A stretch of DNA of 64,000 nt from Lucifuga dentata (lineage: Eukaryota; Chordata; Actinopteri; Ophidiiformes; Bythitidae). Positions 34,819 through 46,099 of this stretch are shown here, in pieces. The notes under the pieces were generated by a model that ran no database searches, had not been told where the DNA came from, and worked only from the letters and a program-made list of their open reading frames with translations. Position numbers and translations under genes: made by a program. Positions within the stretch are counted from its first letter, which is position 1, and the number at the start of each line of letters is the position of its first letter. The stretch is taken from contig VXCM01001545.1 in the NCBI GenBank assembly GCA_014773175.1, forward strand, positions 62,001 through 126,000, in the 5' to 3' direction.

Positions 34819-34959
34819 GGCAGGATAGATGCATTTGATCCAAGTTTCCAAGCTGGAGCTCCGACTTCAAGTGCCGTACCAGAAAAGTAGGAAGTCAGAA
34901 TGTTTCGAGTTCTGAGTTTTCAGGAGCGCAGCATGATACCACTCCATGCCAGATCTGTC

Positions 34960-35155
34960 ATCCATCCATCCATCCATTTTCTAAACCCGTTTGTCCTGTT
35001 AAGGGTCACAAGGGAGCTAGAGCCTATCCCAGCAGTCATAGGGCGAGAGGCGGGGTACACCCTGGACAGATCGCCAGTNGAGCTAGAGCCTATCCCAGCA
35101 GTCATAGGGCGAGAGGCGGGGTACACCCTGGACAGATCGCCAGTCCATCACAGGG
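34960..35155. repeat. LINE/SINE 3' tail with CCAT microsatellite
   Basis: CATCC repeats, then 'ttttctaaacccgtttgtcc', 'gagctagagcctatcccagc' and 'gggcgagaggcggggtacac'. Same family as 14455-14655 but in the opposite orientation. An exact 65-bp duplicate flanks the N at 35079. Confidence 0.65.
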
Positions 35156-35429
35156 CCAGATCTGTCACAAATCTGCATTTCTTGTACCAGGAGTGACCGT
35201 TAATGCCGGTAATAAGGAAACTGATGATACCATTGACAACAATAGGGGTATTAAAAATTTTTTTAATAAACATTTCTTTTTTAGCAGCTTTATGAATTTA
35301 TTAGAGGCACCACATAGACAGCCTAATTTTCTCAAGTTTATGGAAATGCAGGACGCCACGAATCCAGTGTGGTGAGAAGGGGGATGGATTATTTCCACTT
35401 CATCATGGATGTTTGTGTGTTTTTGGTGT

Positions 35430-36030
35430 CGTGTGTTTTCAACGCCTGTGCAAATGAAATTTCCCTTGGGATAAATAAACTGAACTGAAGTGAGCCTGAC
35501 CTATATACTGTGAATTTATTTCTGTGTGGTCTATTTTATAAAAACTTTGGCTGTGTTTCACACGTTTTCTATGGTTTAACTCTCTAGAGTCAAAAGTCAC
35601 ACTGACACATTGCTCATTTTTAAAGTCTTTCCCTCATTTTCTAGAATATTCTATAAACAAGTCAAAAATTAACAACTTTTTATAATTTAATTTAGAGATT
35701 TTTACTCAGTTCTTTCAGATTAAATTTTTTTCAAAGAAAAAGAATTTTCTAGAAAAATATTTGAGACTCAGTTAAATGAAAAATGCTTATACCCATAAGC
35801 AATTTCATATTTGCTTACATGATAGCATGCATAGCGTACAGATTCATATACTGTATGTTGCAAACACAGTTCTGCATGTACCATAGTCTGGATTTGAACG
35901 TACGATAATTTGCCCTGAAATATGATAAATCTGGAGGTTTTTTTTTTTTTTTTTTTTAATCAATGATTATTTGTTTTTCAACATCTTGCAACACTGGAAC
36001 ATCCCTAATACCAGTCAAGTAAGGCAGTTT
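35430..36030. other. Non-genic stretch
   Basis: 'aaatttcccttgggataaat' at about 35457 is the kind of 3' tail found on fish LINEs and SINEs. The rest is AT-rich with a T-run at 35939-35957 and no gene. Confidence 0.4.
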
Positions 36031-36960
36031 GTATTAGTATCACACCATTCACACACAAAAATAATTCAAAGTGCTTTACATAGATATAAAAGACATAAAA
36101 TTATGATAAAAGAGAAGGAAATTAAATTATAGAATCAAAACAGTTTAAAAATATCAAAGAAAATTTAAAACAATAAAACTGAAATTTTAAGAGCTAAAAG
36201 AAGTGCTACAGTAGAGATAAATATCCTCAGGTTTAATAAAAAAAGGTACACATTCAGCCCTGATTTGAAAGAGCTGAGTGATGTGGCTGATCTTAGAAAT
36301 TCTGGAAGTTTGTTATAGCCGCTGCATAGAAACAAATTCTGCTTCTCCGTGTTTAGTTCTGACCCAAAGAACGTAAGCAGAACAGAGCCAGACGATCTTA
36401 AATGTGGAGGTTCATAACACAGCAGCAGATCTGAAATCTATTTTGGCCCTGAAGCATTTAGCACTTTGTAAACCAGCAGTATAAAGTCCATTCTTTGGGA
36501 GACTAGAATCCAGCACAGACATCTAAGTCCAGAGCTAATGTGCTCTTTTTTTTTTTTTTTGGTCTTAGAAAGAATTCCAGCAGCAGCACCTTTGGATGAG
36601 CTGAAGTTGTGTGATCACTTGTTTATGAAGGCCTGTGAACGCATCATTACAGGAGTCCAGCCTGCTGAAAATAAAGGCATGAGTAAGCTTCTCTAAGTCG
36701 TGCTTGGAAGTGAATCCCTTCTTTTTAACGATGTTTTTAAGGTGACAGCAGGCTGTTATTGTTATTGATCCGACGTGACTGTTTAAATTTAATAACTCAG
36801 AACTCAGGACAATAATTGCCGAGCTCCATATGCCTACGCCGAGGAGAAAGAAGACCTGATCACAAAAACTCAGCAGCTTGCTGCCACAGTTCTTTTTGTG
36901 TCTGTCGAGACCGCGTGAAAAAAAAAGCATTGTTTTCACATGATGAATGCTGCTCCTCAT
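36030..36960 (-). pseudogene. LINE (L2-like) 3' fragment with decayed reverse-transcriptase end
   Basis: On the minus strand 36565-36960 reads LKNIVKKKGFTSKHDLEKLT, then HAFIFSRLDSCNDAFTGL and ITQLQLIQRCC. This is the post-catalytic region of L2/CR1-type reverse transcriptases (LxxIAKIRP..HDLEKLIHAF.SSRLDYCN). Several conserved residues are altered and the upstream RT core is absent. Neighbouring 36030-36560 ('tgatttgaaagagctgagtg', 'tctggaagtttgttatagcc', 'gaatctaga'-like text) is a repeat commonly joined to it in fish. Confidence 0.65.
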
Positions 36961-37269
36961 GACAAAAACCTGAATGTGATATGTGTGTCTCTGTGTGTGT
37001 AATCAGGCCCATATAAGTGCCACATTTGGAGCATCATGTTTCAAAATCGGAGAGAGGCACCTGGCCGGAGCCAAGGGAGCCAAGGCCCACCAGAAAGATC
37101 AACGGAAGCTGTCATAATATCAACGGAAGCTGTCATACCAAACAGACAATGGGAGTCATATTCTTTTCGTCAGTTGGTGGTGGCAGAAAAAGGTTCCAGG
37201 AGCCACAAATAATGGAGAAACGGAGATGTATTAATTTTTGTTTATTGAGTTGTTTTGATAGCCTCTGAG

Positions 37270-38875
37270 AAAATGTTTTGAAATGCATCTTTGGGATTCT
37301 AAGAAGTTAGCTACATCTATCTAATGAATGTCAAAGCCTTTTTAGCTAGCCATGATTACAATGGGTTTTGCTAATGAACTGGACTGCTGTTAACCGTAGT
37401 CTTTGTTTCAGGGTTTAATATTTGGCATATCGGCATTTTATGTATGTAATAGTTTGTCATTATAGTAATATTATTAACCAGAAACTCAGTCTTTTTGTCA
37501 TTCAAGATTACTCCTAGTTGGATTGTTTTGAATGAAAAGAAATCTATATTTATGGATTTAGACCTCAACCAGCATTTTAAATTTTGAACTGTATATTCAA
37601 AAAATAAGTTTTTTAATGCTTATTTACAGTACATACATACACAACAACTGTCCACTAAATCTAAACTCTGAAATCTAAGTCTAATAAATTCATTTGGTGG
37701 GTGTATTTCATTTAAGGTTACAAAATGCATCTCTTTATGTCTTGGAAGAATTTGAAATTTTTGTTCTACATAATTTTTTGAAAACTCTTTAAGGTTAAGT
37801 GTCCTTATAATTTAGCCTGGAGTCTGGTTGTCCAGTTTTAAATGTGTCTGTGATTTAAAAGCTTAAAGTGTTGAAAAATGTTGCCTATTTGCTATCTAAT
37901 TGCACTATTTGTGTTTTTCAGGTAACAGAAAGAATGGAGAAGTATGACTGTTGAAGTTGGAGTTGAAAAAGCCCTGTTACATGGATTTACATTATAATAA
38001 AAATATAGCAATGTGTTTCATATATGGCCTTTTTCATAATTATTATCTTACTATGTTGCACTCATGTATGAATTATGTCCATGATAGTTTAGAAAACCTA
38101 TAATATAAAAACTGCTCTTTAAAATTCAAACATCAATTATGTGCACATCCTTATCAACAAATAATTGTAAAATATGGGATATCAAGCCATAATAACCTAC
38201 AAATTTTAACAAAATTTTGTAATTTTGTATAATTGTTAATTCAACACAGGATACTTTCAGAAATGTTTTCATCTATTGACAATCAGGTTAGACAGTGGAG
38301 TTGATTATTCTACTTTACATGGTAAACAATACTGCAGTATGTTAGGATATTGAGATTATTGTCAGCTGGGAATGTTTATTTCAAAAGATAAACTAATGTA
38401 TTAATAAACTTAATTACTCAAATGTGGACATTTTGGACAGCACTGACATATACTCAAATTTTAATATTGTCAAAATGTAAATGCTATCAAATTGGTTTTT
38501 ACCTCATTTGCCATGAATTGTAAGTAGTTATACCAAAATAAAATTTAGCAATGTCATTTATTAAATATAACTTTTAAAAATTTAAGGAACTTAATTTTGT
38601 AAGGTTGAGAAGCAACTGGGTAAAATGTAGCAAAATGTACTTATATTTATATATAGTAACATATTCAATTTGTAAACTTTTATTTTTTTAGATTTACTTT
38701 TGGTATACAGCATATTATGTAGCCACTATGGCTTAAGAAATTATTTTTAATGAAGGCATCAGTCTGTATTAGTGCAGCACTCCAGCTGTGTTCCAACTCC
38801 CTTTTGATGTGTTTTAACATTCTATTCAATAGCTGCTGTCTGCCTTCTCCCACATCATTTTGGATTAACATGCNG
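37270..38875. other. Non-genic AT-rich stretch
   Basis: No supported exon. A small 21-bp duplication ('atcaacggaagctgtcata' twice) lies just upstream at about 37098-37137. Confidence 0.4.
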
Positions 38876-39330
38876 AGAGATCTGGAGACTTGGTCCAAAT
38901 TAAAGGAATTATGAAGAAAGAGAATTACCATTCCATCCTTTAAAGACACATGATTCCATCTGATTTATGAATTATTGCTCAAAATTTCATTCTTCAACAG
39001 GCAACAATCCAAAACATTAATCAAAATTATGCCAAAATTACATCAATTCAAAAGAGAAGCAAAAGGTTTTCAGAACTATGACTTGGACCCCAGTCTCCAT
39101 ATTTTTTTCCTATTGAGCTGGCATGGGATGAGCTTGATAGGCAAGTTGGGAGTGAACGCCCCTGTTCTAGTGCTTGAAAAGTGCTTGAGAATCATAGCCA
39201 GGAACGTACTTACAAAAATTACTGCAGCATATGCCTAGAATTTGTGCAGCTGTTAAGGCCAAACTTTGGTGTTTTTGATAAAACCAAAGTCTTGAGCCTG
39301 AAATGACTTCAAAGTGCTTTTATGTTGACA
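38876..39330 (+). pseudogene. Decayed Tc1-type transposase, C-terminal half
   Basis: With frame shifts and stops ignored, the plus strand reads GDLVQIKGIMKKENYHSIL, then (I)AQNFILQQ, and later MTWTPVSIYF followed by IELAWDELDRQVG. These match the order of a Tc1 transposase (GxIMKKEQYH..FILQQDNDPKH..MTWPPQSPDLNPIE..WDELDRKV). The DPKH segment is degenerate, so it is inactive. A single N at 38874 marks an assembly join at its upstream edge. Confidence 0.75.
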
Positions 39331-39356
39331 AATTCTTCTTGAAAACTAATTGATTA

Positions 39357-39395
<39 letters not shown>

Positions 39396-40079
39396 AAATA
39401 AACAGTGTATTGATGAGTTTTTTAAAAATCTGGGGGTGACCTCAAACTTCCTGTAATGTATGTGGTTATACTGCTGTACTGTTATTATTTTTGTGATTGC
39501 TGCAAATATGTTCAAGCATCAAAATGTCCTGTTTATTCAGGACTTTTATAATGCGACTTTAGATGTTGACAGGCTGTTTCAGTGGTTCCGGCTGCCACGT
39601 ATGTATGCACACATTATAGAACAAACAACTCACACATGCACACACAGACATGCTGCGTGCATACATATCCATGACCATGTGACACCCATACACACAGACA
39701 TGCGAGTACATATGCATGTACCCTTGAATGAGAGAAGTTTCTCAAGCAGGTTCAGTCTCTTTCTCTGTTGAGTGACTCAATCAACAATGTGCTCAGATGC
39801 TCCATAATTAACTTTAATACTTCTAATGCACTCAAAGTGTCATTTGCTCCATTATGCCTTCATCCATCTATACACTTAAAAAATACAATAAAGCTTGAGA
39901 TTGTTTATCTGCCCATAATGTTTTATTGGAGAATTTAATTTAGTTTTGTTTTACCTCTTTAACCCTATAATGCCATTTACATCACATTTGATACATGATT
40001 TTCTGAGATCTACACCATCAACACGATCAGTTATTAACCAAAATGCCTTTTATATTGTTTCTAAAAAAAAAAAAAAAAN

Positions 40080-40134
<55 letters not shown>

Positions 40135-40819
40135 AGTTTGTCAACGGGTTCAATAAAAAACTAAATTACAATATATATATATATATAATTTTCTGATAAT
40201 TATTTCATGGGTTTCAGGCTTTAAAGGGTTAAATCTCCTCTGTATTTTCTTTTAATTACCTCCACCAAAATATTTGGAAACCATATATCCCATGATATTA
40301 TTTGATGAGGAAAAATGTTTTGTTTGTTTTTTTTTTTTCCTATTAACACACNATCCCATGATATTATTTGATGAGGAAAAATGTTTTGTTTGTTTTTTTT
40401 TTTTCCTATTAACACACAGATTTTCAGTATAGTTGAAATACTGCACAAAGCAATCTGTGCTGACATGATATGCCATTAGTCTCAGCTGCTGAATTTCTCT
40501 GCTGTGTTCACAGACAGACTGTTAACCCTCTGGAGTCATTTTTGCAGTTTTACTTTTAATGTGGATCTTATTTGCCACCTAAAAGCTGCACAGACGGCAG
40601 AACAAATGCAAAAATGCATGTTTCTGCTCTATTTATTACTGCATAGCTTTAAATGTAGTAGTAGTAGTAACTTTTATTCAGACTCAGGTCCATAAAAAAA
40701 GAAAGACATACAGAATAAAATACACATATAAAACAGGACTACAAAAAAAAAAAAACNAAAAAAAAAAAAACAACGGCACAAATATTTACAACAAACAGTT
40801 GTAGATGTTTCCCACCTTG
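39331..40819. other. Non-genic stretch with simple repeats and assembly joins
   Basis: (TA)n at about 39355-39391, CA-rich text at 39605-39710, a long T-run with an N at 40079-40133 and an exact duplicate around the N at 40352. Nothing coding. Confidence 0.45.
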
Positions 40820-41255
40820 GACTACATTCGTGCAGAACTGAGCTTTTTTGCATTAACCAGAAACAGAATTATTTCATTCACAGAATTGTTTAAACGACAA
40901 ATAAATCTGTACATTGCATTCCTCAGAACAGCTTGAAAGCTATTTATTCGCACATTGACAAACATCTCATTGAACTACACCATCTCGGCTTTTTGAGCAG
41001 AATTCGCATAGCATCATTGTAGCCTACTTGAAGTTTACGCATACTTGCCTTTTTATAGTTTACCCACAAGATAGGAGTATAGAGTGGGGTACAATATGCC
41101 CTGAAAAGAGCCACTGTGACCTCCTCTGTACACATACACAGATTAAATGTATGTGTATGTGTACAATAATAAATAAATCTGTACACATATTAAATTTTCT
41201 TAATAGCATGTTGGCCTGAACGACACTGTCTAAGAATATCATCATCATCATCATC
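40820..41255 (-). pseudogene. Non-LTR retrotransposon RT C-terminal fragment
   Basis: The minus strand reads EVTVALFRAYCTPLYTPILW, then NYKKASMRKLQVGYNDAMRI and LLKKPRW. After a frame shift comes FQAVLRNAMYRFICRLN. This is the conserved region after the RT domain of a fish LINE (typically LFRAYCTPLYTAHLWxxYKKAS..KLQVAYNDALRILLKxPRW). Interrupted by frame shifts and an inserted CA-rich piece near 41140-41175. Confidence 0.7.
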
Positions 41256-42049
41256 AGACACTTCCTGTGTTATGTGCCCAAGATATTTTGTTTTATTATA
41301 GTGACTCTGATATTTTGACTCTCAGATATTTTAATGTAACACATCTGGGAAAAACTGCATCTATTGGCAGTTTAATGGGATAAATGCCTAATTTTTTTTT
41401 TTTTTTTTTTTTTTTTTTCATTGAGATTGGTGTATTACTTTTGGGGAAAAAAATGACAAAAAATATTGAAATACCTCACAATGTTCAGACAAACAGTATT
41501 TTTAAAAAAAAAACATTAAACACGAAAATCTCATGGATTCTTCCTTGAGTTCTTCCTCTTCCACCCATCAAAGTCAGTTAAGAACTTTTTGAATAATCCT
41601 GCTAATAAACATGCAAAAAAAAAAACAAAAAAACAAATCAACATATGACATGTAATAAAAGCAAAACTGACAAACAACTACAGAGTATTAAATCTTGATT
41701 TGCACAGACTTTGTTTTGTGTTTAACACTATTAAATCTGAGTGTGTGACTGAACAAATGGTGTGGGGGTGTAAATCTGTATAACTGCTTACTAAAAAAGA
41801 TTTTTATTTAATGTTGTTCCTTCTCTTTTAACTATTACATACTTCAGTGAACTCAGATGCATAATTTACCAGCTCATTTATTTTCCTCTTATGACGTCAC
41901 TGAAAGTGTCGTCTCATAGCAGGAAACACAATGAACAGAATAGTTAAGTGAAAATCAATTTTAAATGAACGAGTGCAGTGCCCATTGAAAACGTGCCTGT
42001 TTAGATCGGGCCGCACTTTGTGGTGTGTGCCACAGCCTGCCATAATTTT

Positions 42050-42385
42050 ATTATGCACGTTCTCGTGAGGTAGCTTTGTTTTCAGTGGCCGTTGAAAATG
42101 TGCCTGTTCAGACCGGGCCAGACTTTATGGTGTGCCATAAGTGCCCGTGGAGCGAAGCATATGCTGGTGCACTCAGAGTATCCTGCCACCACACCCGGAG
42201 CATTTCCTGCTGTGAGGGGACTACTTTTTACCGGCACAGCTCAATTCGAAAACCGCTCATCCAAACAACTTTGCATGCGACACTGCACATCTTTGGGTCC
42301 TGAGCATTATACCTGCCGAATTTCAACTTATATAGTCACAGGTTCTAGAGGTATTGGTGCCACAGACAGACAATATCAATAGAAT
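42050..42385 (+). repeat. Dispersed repeat, inverted copy of 20780-21075
   Basis: 'gaaaatgtgcctgttcagac', 'gtgcccgtggagcgaagcat' and 'aaaccgctcatccaaacaac' match the complement of 20780-21075. A partial tandem repeat of its start lies at 41975-42045. Coding capacity is not supported. Confidence 0.6.
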
Positions 42386-42621
42386 CGTCCGTCTGTCTGG
42401 TCCAGACACATTTCTGGATTTGTAGTAAGATGGCTCTTTTAAAGTGAAAAACAGAAAAGAAAAAAAAAAAGCTACAAAACCAGGATATTTATTTTCTATA
42501 TCATGACACCTGGAGGTNAAAAGAAAAAAAAAAAGCTACAAAACCAGGATATTTATTTTCTATATCATGACACCTGGAGGTATTATTGCACTTAAACCAT
42601 GGCTTCATCTAAATACACAGC

Positions 42622-43565
42622 AGTGGTGACCTAAAGGTTAGAGGAGCGAGCTTGTGACCAAAGGGTTGCCAGTTCATTCTTGGACTGGCAGGAGAAATCT
42701 GATTTGGGGAGGTGAATGAGCAGTGCCTGCCCCTCCCACAATGCAATTTCCCTTTGGGGATTAATAAAGTATCTGTCTGTCTGTATCTATCTATCTATCA
42801 TCACTGAGGTGCCCTTGAGCAAGGCACCTAACCCGCAAATGCACCAGTGCCAGCCCATGGCATAGGAGAACTTGGCAGTCGCTTAGGGCCCTGCGGCCAC
42901 TAGGGAGCCCCCACGTCAAAGGTGAAACTAAAGTGAACTCTCCTTTGTGGTAATTAAGTTCAACAGCCGCAGAAACGTAATGAAATCTGTGTGCTATCAG
43001 CACAGGGTATGGAGAGCTCAATGTGCATACACAACTCATTAATGGTGTGTATATAAAACGCATCGATTGTTTCAGCACAGAACTGATATCACAACATGAA
43101 ACTTATGCATATTATGGTTTGTCATGATGTTTTAGTCCAGATTAGCTCATAGGAGATTTAGAAATATTTATGGAGTGGGTTGAGGGAATTCTGGGATGTA
43201 AGGTTAATGCTGCAGAGTAGGAGGTAAAGGGTAGCTACGTCAGTTTGTATGTTATTAGAAATTACTAGTTTGAAACGTGTTGAATTTACATTTTATTTTG
43301 ACTGTTTTATCAGACATTTAGTAAACTGACCCTTTTTATCTGTTTTTGTGTCACACAAAGTCAAAACCTATTTTAAATGGATAAAATGTGTAAAAACATC
43401 TGTAAATGCTACTCACATGGCAGCAGATCATCAGAGAGCCGGCTAGCTGTCAGAGGAACAAGAGCGCTAGGAACAAGTAAAAAATAAAAGTTGCGTAGGG
43501 CCCAGAAAGGCTAGGGCCAGCCCTGGAACTACCCCTTGATAAATAAATGTTAAAAAAAAAAAAAA
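42622..43565 (+). repeat. tRNA-derived SINE, copy 2, split by two later insertions
   Basis: SINE head and body at 42622-42740 and 42800-42844, tail 'actaccccttgataaataaa' at about 43529-43548. A foreign 3' tail plus (CTAT)n occupies 42741-42799, and a 681-bp DNA element occupies 42845-43525. Comparison with copy 1 shows that the original segment between 'aaatgcaccagtg' and the tail is missing. Confidence 0.7.
42845..43525. mobile_element. hAT-like non-autonomous element nested in SINE copy 2
   Basis: Ends are CAGTGCCAGCCC on the left and, reading the complement, CAGGGCTGGCCC on the right, both followed within ~40 bp by a GGGCCC-containing block. CAG-G-starting ends recall hAT elements. No matching 8-bp target duplication was found (aaatgcac against gaactacc), so the superfamily is tentative. 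No transposase. Confidence 0.5.
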
Positions 43566-43569
43566 AAAA

Positions 43570-44772
43570 AAAATCATCTACTTTATAATGTGTGTGTGTA
43601 ATTATTAACATGGCTGTGTTACTTTTGCCATTGCTAAATTAGCACATTAGCGCACACACTAGGAATATGCAAAGCAAATTTAATTCTTACAAATATTTGC
43701 ATCTTTGCAAACGTTCTGACAAATATTCGAGTGCTGAATGCTTGTGACAGTGATTTCTTAGGTCCAATAACACACCAGCAGAGAAATGAGAATAGAGCTG
43801 CATGAGCTAACTGCAGTAACCATGGTGATATGCCACAGTTGCTGGGTAGCTAACTACGGGAAAACTTGCTAGCTCATTCGCTAACCAGATAGTAAATTGA
43901 CATAAAGTCATGTATTTGATGATGGTGAGACACAGCTAATATGACAGCTTCCTACATTTTGCACTACCGTTCCATACGTTCCATCAAAGGTCAGCAGTAT
44001 TAAGATGGCTTGGGATTGCGAAGTCGCACAAATTTGTGTGTCAAAGTTCAACAAAATTGAACTCTACATAAAAGCATCATGCAGATTTTTCAGAAAAAAT
44101 ATATTGCACTGATTTTTTTATTTTTTTTTTTTTTCNTTTTTTTTTTTTTTGTCACCACGCAAATTAATTTTGCCATCACACAAATTTAGTTCACCCCCAT
44201 GAGCAAACACCTCACCAATAATCATTTCAAGATAATAAGCAGAATTTGTGAAAGAAAAAGTATATAAATATAGAATCTCACGCATTTATACCACAAACTG
44301 GAATGAACTGGAAGTTTATGGTTCAGTTATGGCTTGGACTAAGAACTGATTCTTTTGAGTCGATGATTCGTGAACTGGCCATCACTAGTAAAAAGCGCGA
44401 GTGTAACTCGCTTGGAATGTAACAGCAGTTACACTGCTGACTTTGAGGTGTCCTGACGTGTTAAAACACATATCCTGACATAGTGTTTTAACATGTCAGG
44501 TCACGCACATCTGCACACAAAACAGCCACACACCTACCAGCCAATCAGAAATGAGAATTTTCTGTGGTCGTGTTGAAATAGTGTTTATCAAACCAACACA
44601 ACAAGGATTTGAATTAAACAAAGCATCTGTACCAGCACACAACTGGATTTGGGAAAAAGTAAAAATTTTGTAAAAGAAGTTTATAAAGGTGTATAAATAA
44701 CTTTGGTCCTTCTTTGGCTGTCATGCTTTTTATGTATTTATGTTTCCCCTTTATTTGTGAGATGTTCCTCTT
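43570..44772. other. Non-genic stretch downstream of the galactosyltransferase gene
   Basis: Contains a T-run with an N at 44136 and an 18-bp inverted repeat (44452-44469 against 44483-44500, one mismatch). A minus-strand AATAAA at 44750-44755 lies 18 nt past the b3galt stop codon and may be its poly(A) signal, though that would be unusually close. Confidence 0.4.
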
Positions 44773-46053
44773 TCAGCAATATGGACCAGGTCTTTTAAAG
44801 TCTGTCCAAAGCCACAGGCGGTTTGTGTTTTTATCTGTGGTGGTAGCTATTATGTTGGAGAATCTACAACGACTGTACCACAAAGGGAAAACATGAAAAT
44901 AGTCCCAGTTTGGAGGGTCAGTGGGTGGGATGCCCAGGTGTCTCATACACAACCCCAAATATACATCTTCAATGTAAAGAGCTTTGACATGTCTGGATGC
45001 CTCCACAAGCTTTTGAGGCAGATCTAAAGACAAAATGTAGCCCAGACCTAAAGCATAATTCGGGTAATATGTCTTGGGAAAAACCTTCATCGGGACATAC
45101 CACTTGGAGGTGGGATTTCTCAGGACTTGAGCCCATTTTGCCACAAGCCCGGTCATGTAGTTCCTCTTTGGAGCATTTAGCAGCATGCTGATGAGGTTGT
45201 TCACATTAAGAAATGTGTCTGAATCGATTTTCATGGCATAAGAGGCGCTGGAGCAGTGGGTGGTCAGCCACTCCATCATCACCATGGTCTTAATGGTCAG
45301 GTTCTTGTAGCAGTCCAGGAAGTTGCTCTGGATTAGGTCTCGGTGTTCTTTGCTTTCCTGCAGCACTTTCTGTTGGATCTGCTCAGCTTCTCCTCCAGTC
45401 TGCTGCCCCAGCAAGAAGAACAACGTCACCACTTTGCCCTGTACCGTACCTTCACTGCCCCACGTGTTACGGATGATGTCCCGATCCTCCTTGTTGTAGG
45501 GTGCCACGGGAACAAACAGAACCACAAAAGGCTTCAGCTGCTCACATTTCTCCGGTTCATTTATTGTGAAGCGGTACTCATAGGGATATTCCACGAAATA
45601 CGGTCCTGGAGACACATAAGGAATCGGAGATGGTAGCTCAGCTTTGCTTTGTGTTGTCACCTGAGTCACTAATGAAGCATTTTCAGTAGGATTCAGGTCC
45701 GTGTCTGTCAGGGATGTGGTTTCTGGCTTTGTAGGTTCAGTGTGAAGATCAGTGGTTATGCTGGTCTCATTTGTAAATACAGCAGTTTGAGAGTCAAGAG
45801 TCAAGCCAGATGAGTTTGCAATCAAATCTCTACTGTTGAGAGAAATGTCAGGGTGGATCACACTTTTAAATGGGATCTGCCATTTTACTGGACTATATTG
45901 CCTCCACCTCTGAGGGCTCCAGTCAGTTATAATTTCTTTCAAATTAGTACTGTAAACAAGCAAAATTGCTCCAAAAAGCAGGATAAGCAAAATGCAACGA
46001 CACCGTGAGTTTTTACACCATCTGCTGCTGTCCAGTTTCTCACCATTCATCAT
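44773..46053 (-). CDS. Beta-1,3-galactosyltransferase 2-like (GT31), single coding exon
   Basis: Golgi type II membrane glycosyltransferase of family GT31, expected to transfer galactose from UDP-Gal to GlcNAc/GalNAc ends of glycans. The 426-aa protein has a short basic cytosolic tail (1-19), a membrane anchor about 20-35 (CILLILLFGAILLVYS), a Thr/Ser-rich stem with NxS/T sites near 80, 95 and 125, and a catalytic domain from about 160. GT31 landmarks: RDIIRNTWG (191-199), the metal-binding D-x-D as KIDSDTF (DSD 277-279), YALGLGYILS (334-343) and IEDVYLG (361-367). The intronless coding region is typical of the B3GALT family. An acceptor (CCCTCAG) ends at 46061, 7 nt upstream of the ATG, so at least one 5' non-coding exon is expected. 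Fish have several b3galt2-like paralogues, so no exact symbol is given. Confidence 0.92.
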   Translation of the reverse strand: MMNGEKLDSSRWCKNSRCRCILLILLFGAILLVYSTNLKEIITDWSPQRWRQYSPVKWQIPFKSVIHPDISLNSRDLIANSSGLTLDSQTAVFTNETSITTDLHTEPTKPETTSLTDTDLNPTENASLVTQVTTQSKAELPSPIPYVSPGPYFVEYPYEYRFTINEPEKCEQLKPFVVLFVPVAPYNKEDRDIIRNTWGSEGTVQGKVVTLFFLLGQQTGGEAEQIQQKVLQESKEHRDLIQSNFLDCYKNLTIKTMVMMEWLTTHCSSASYAMKIDSDTFLNVNNLISMLLNAPKRNYMTGLVAKWAQVLRNPTSKWYVPMKVFPKTYYPNYALGLGYILSLDLPQKLVEASRHVKALYIEDVYLGLCMRHLGIPPTDPPNWDYFHVFPLWYSRCRFSNIIATTTDKNTNRLWLWTDFKRPGPYC

Positions 46054-46060
46054 TTCCTGA

Positions 46061-46066
46061 CTGAGG

Positions 46067-46099
<33 letters not shown>

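Noticed and set aside
44997..45636. Plus-strand open frames inside the galactosyltransferase exon
   Set aside because: Antisense shadows of the 426-codon minus frame.
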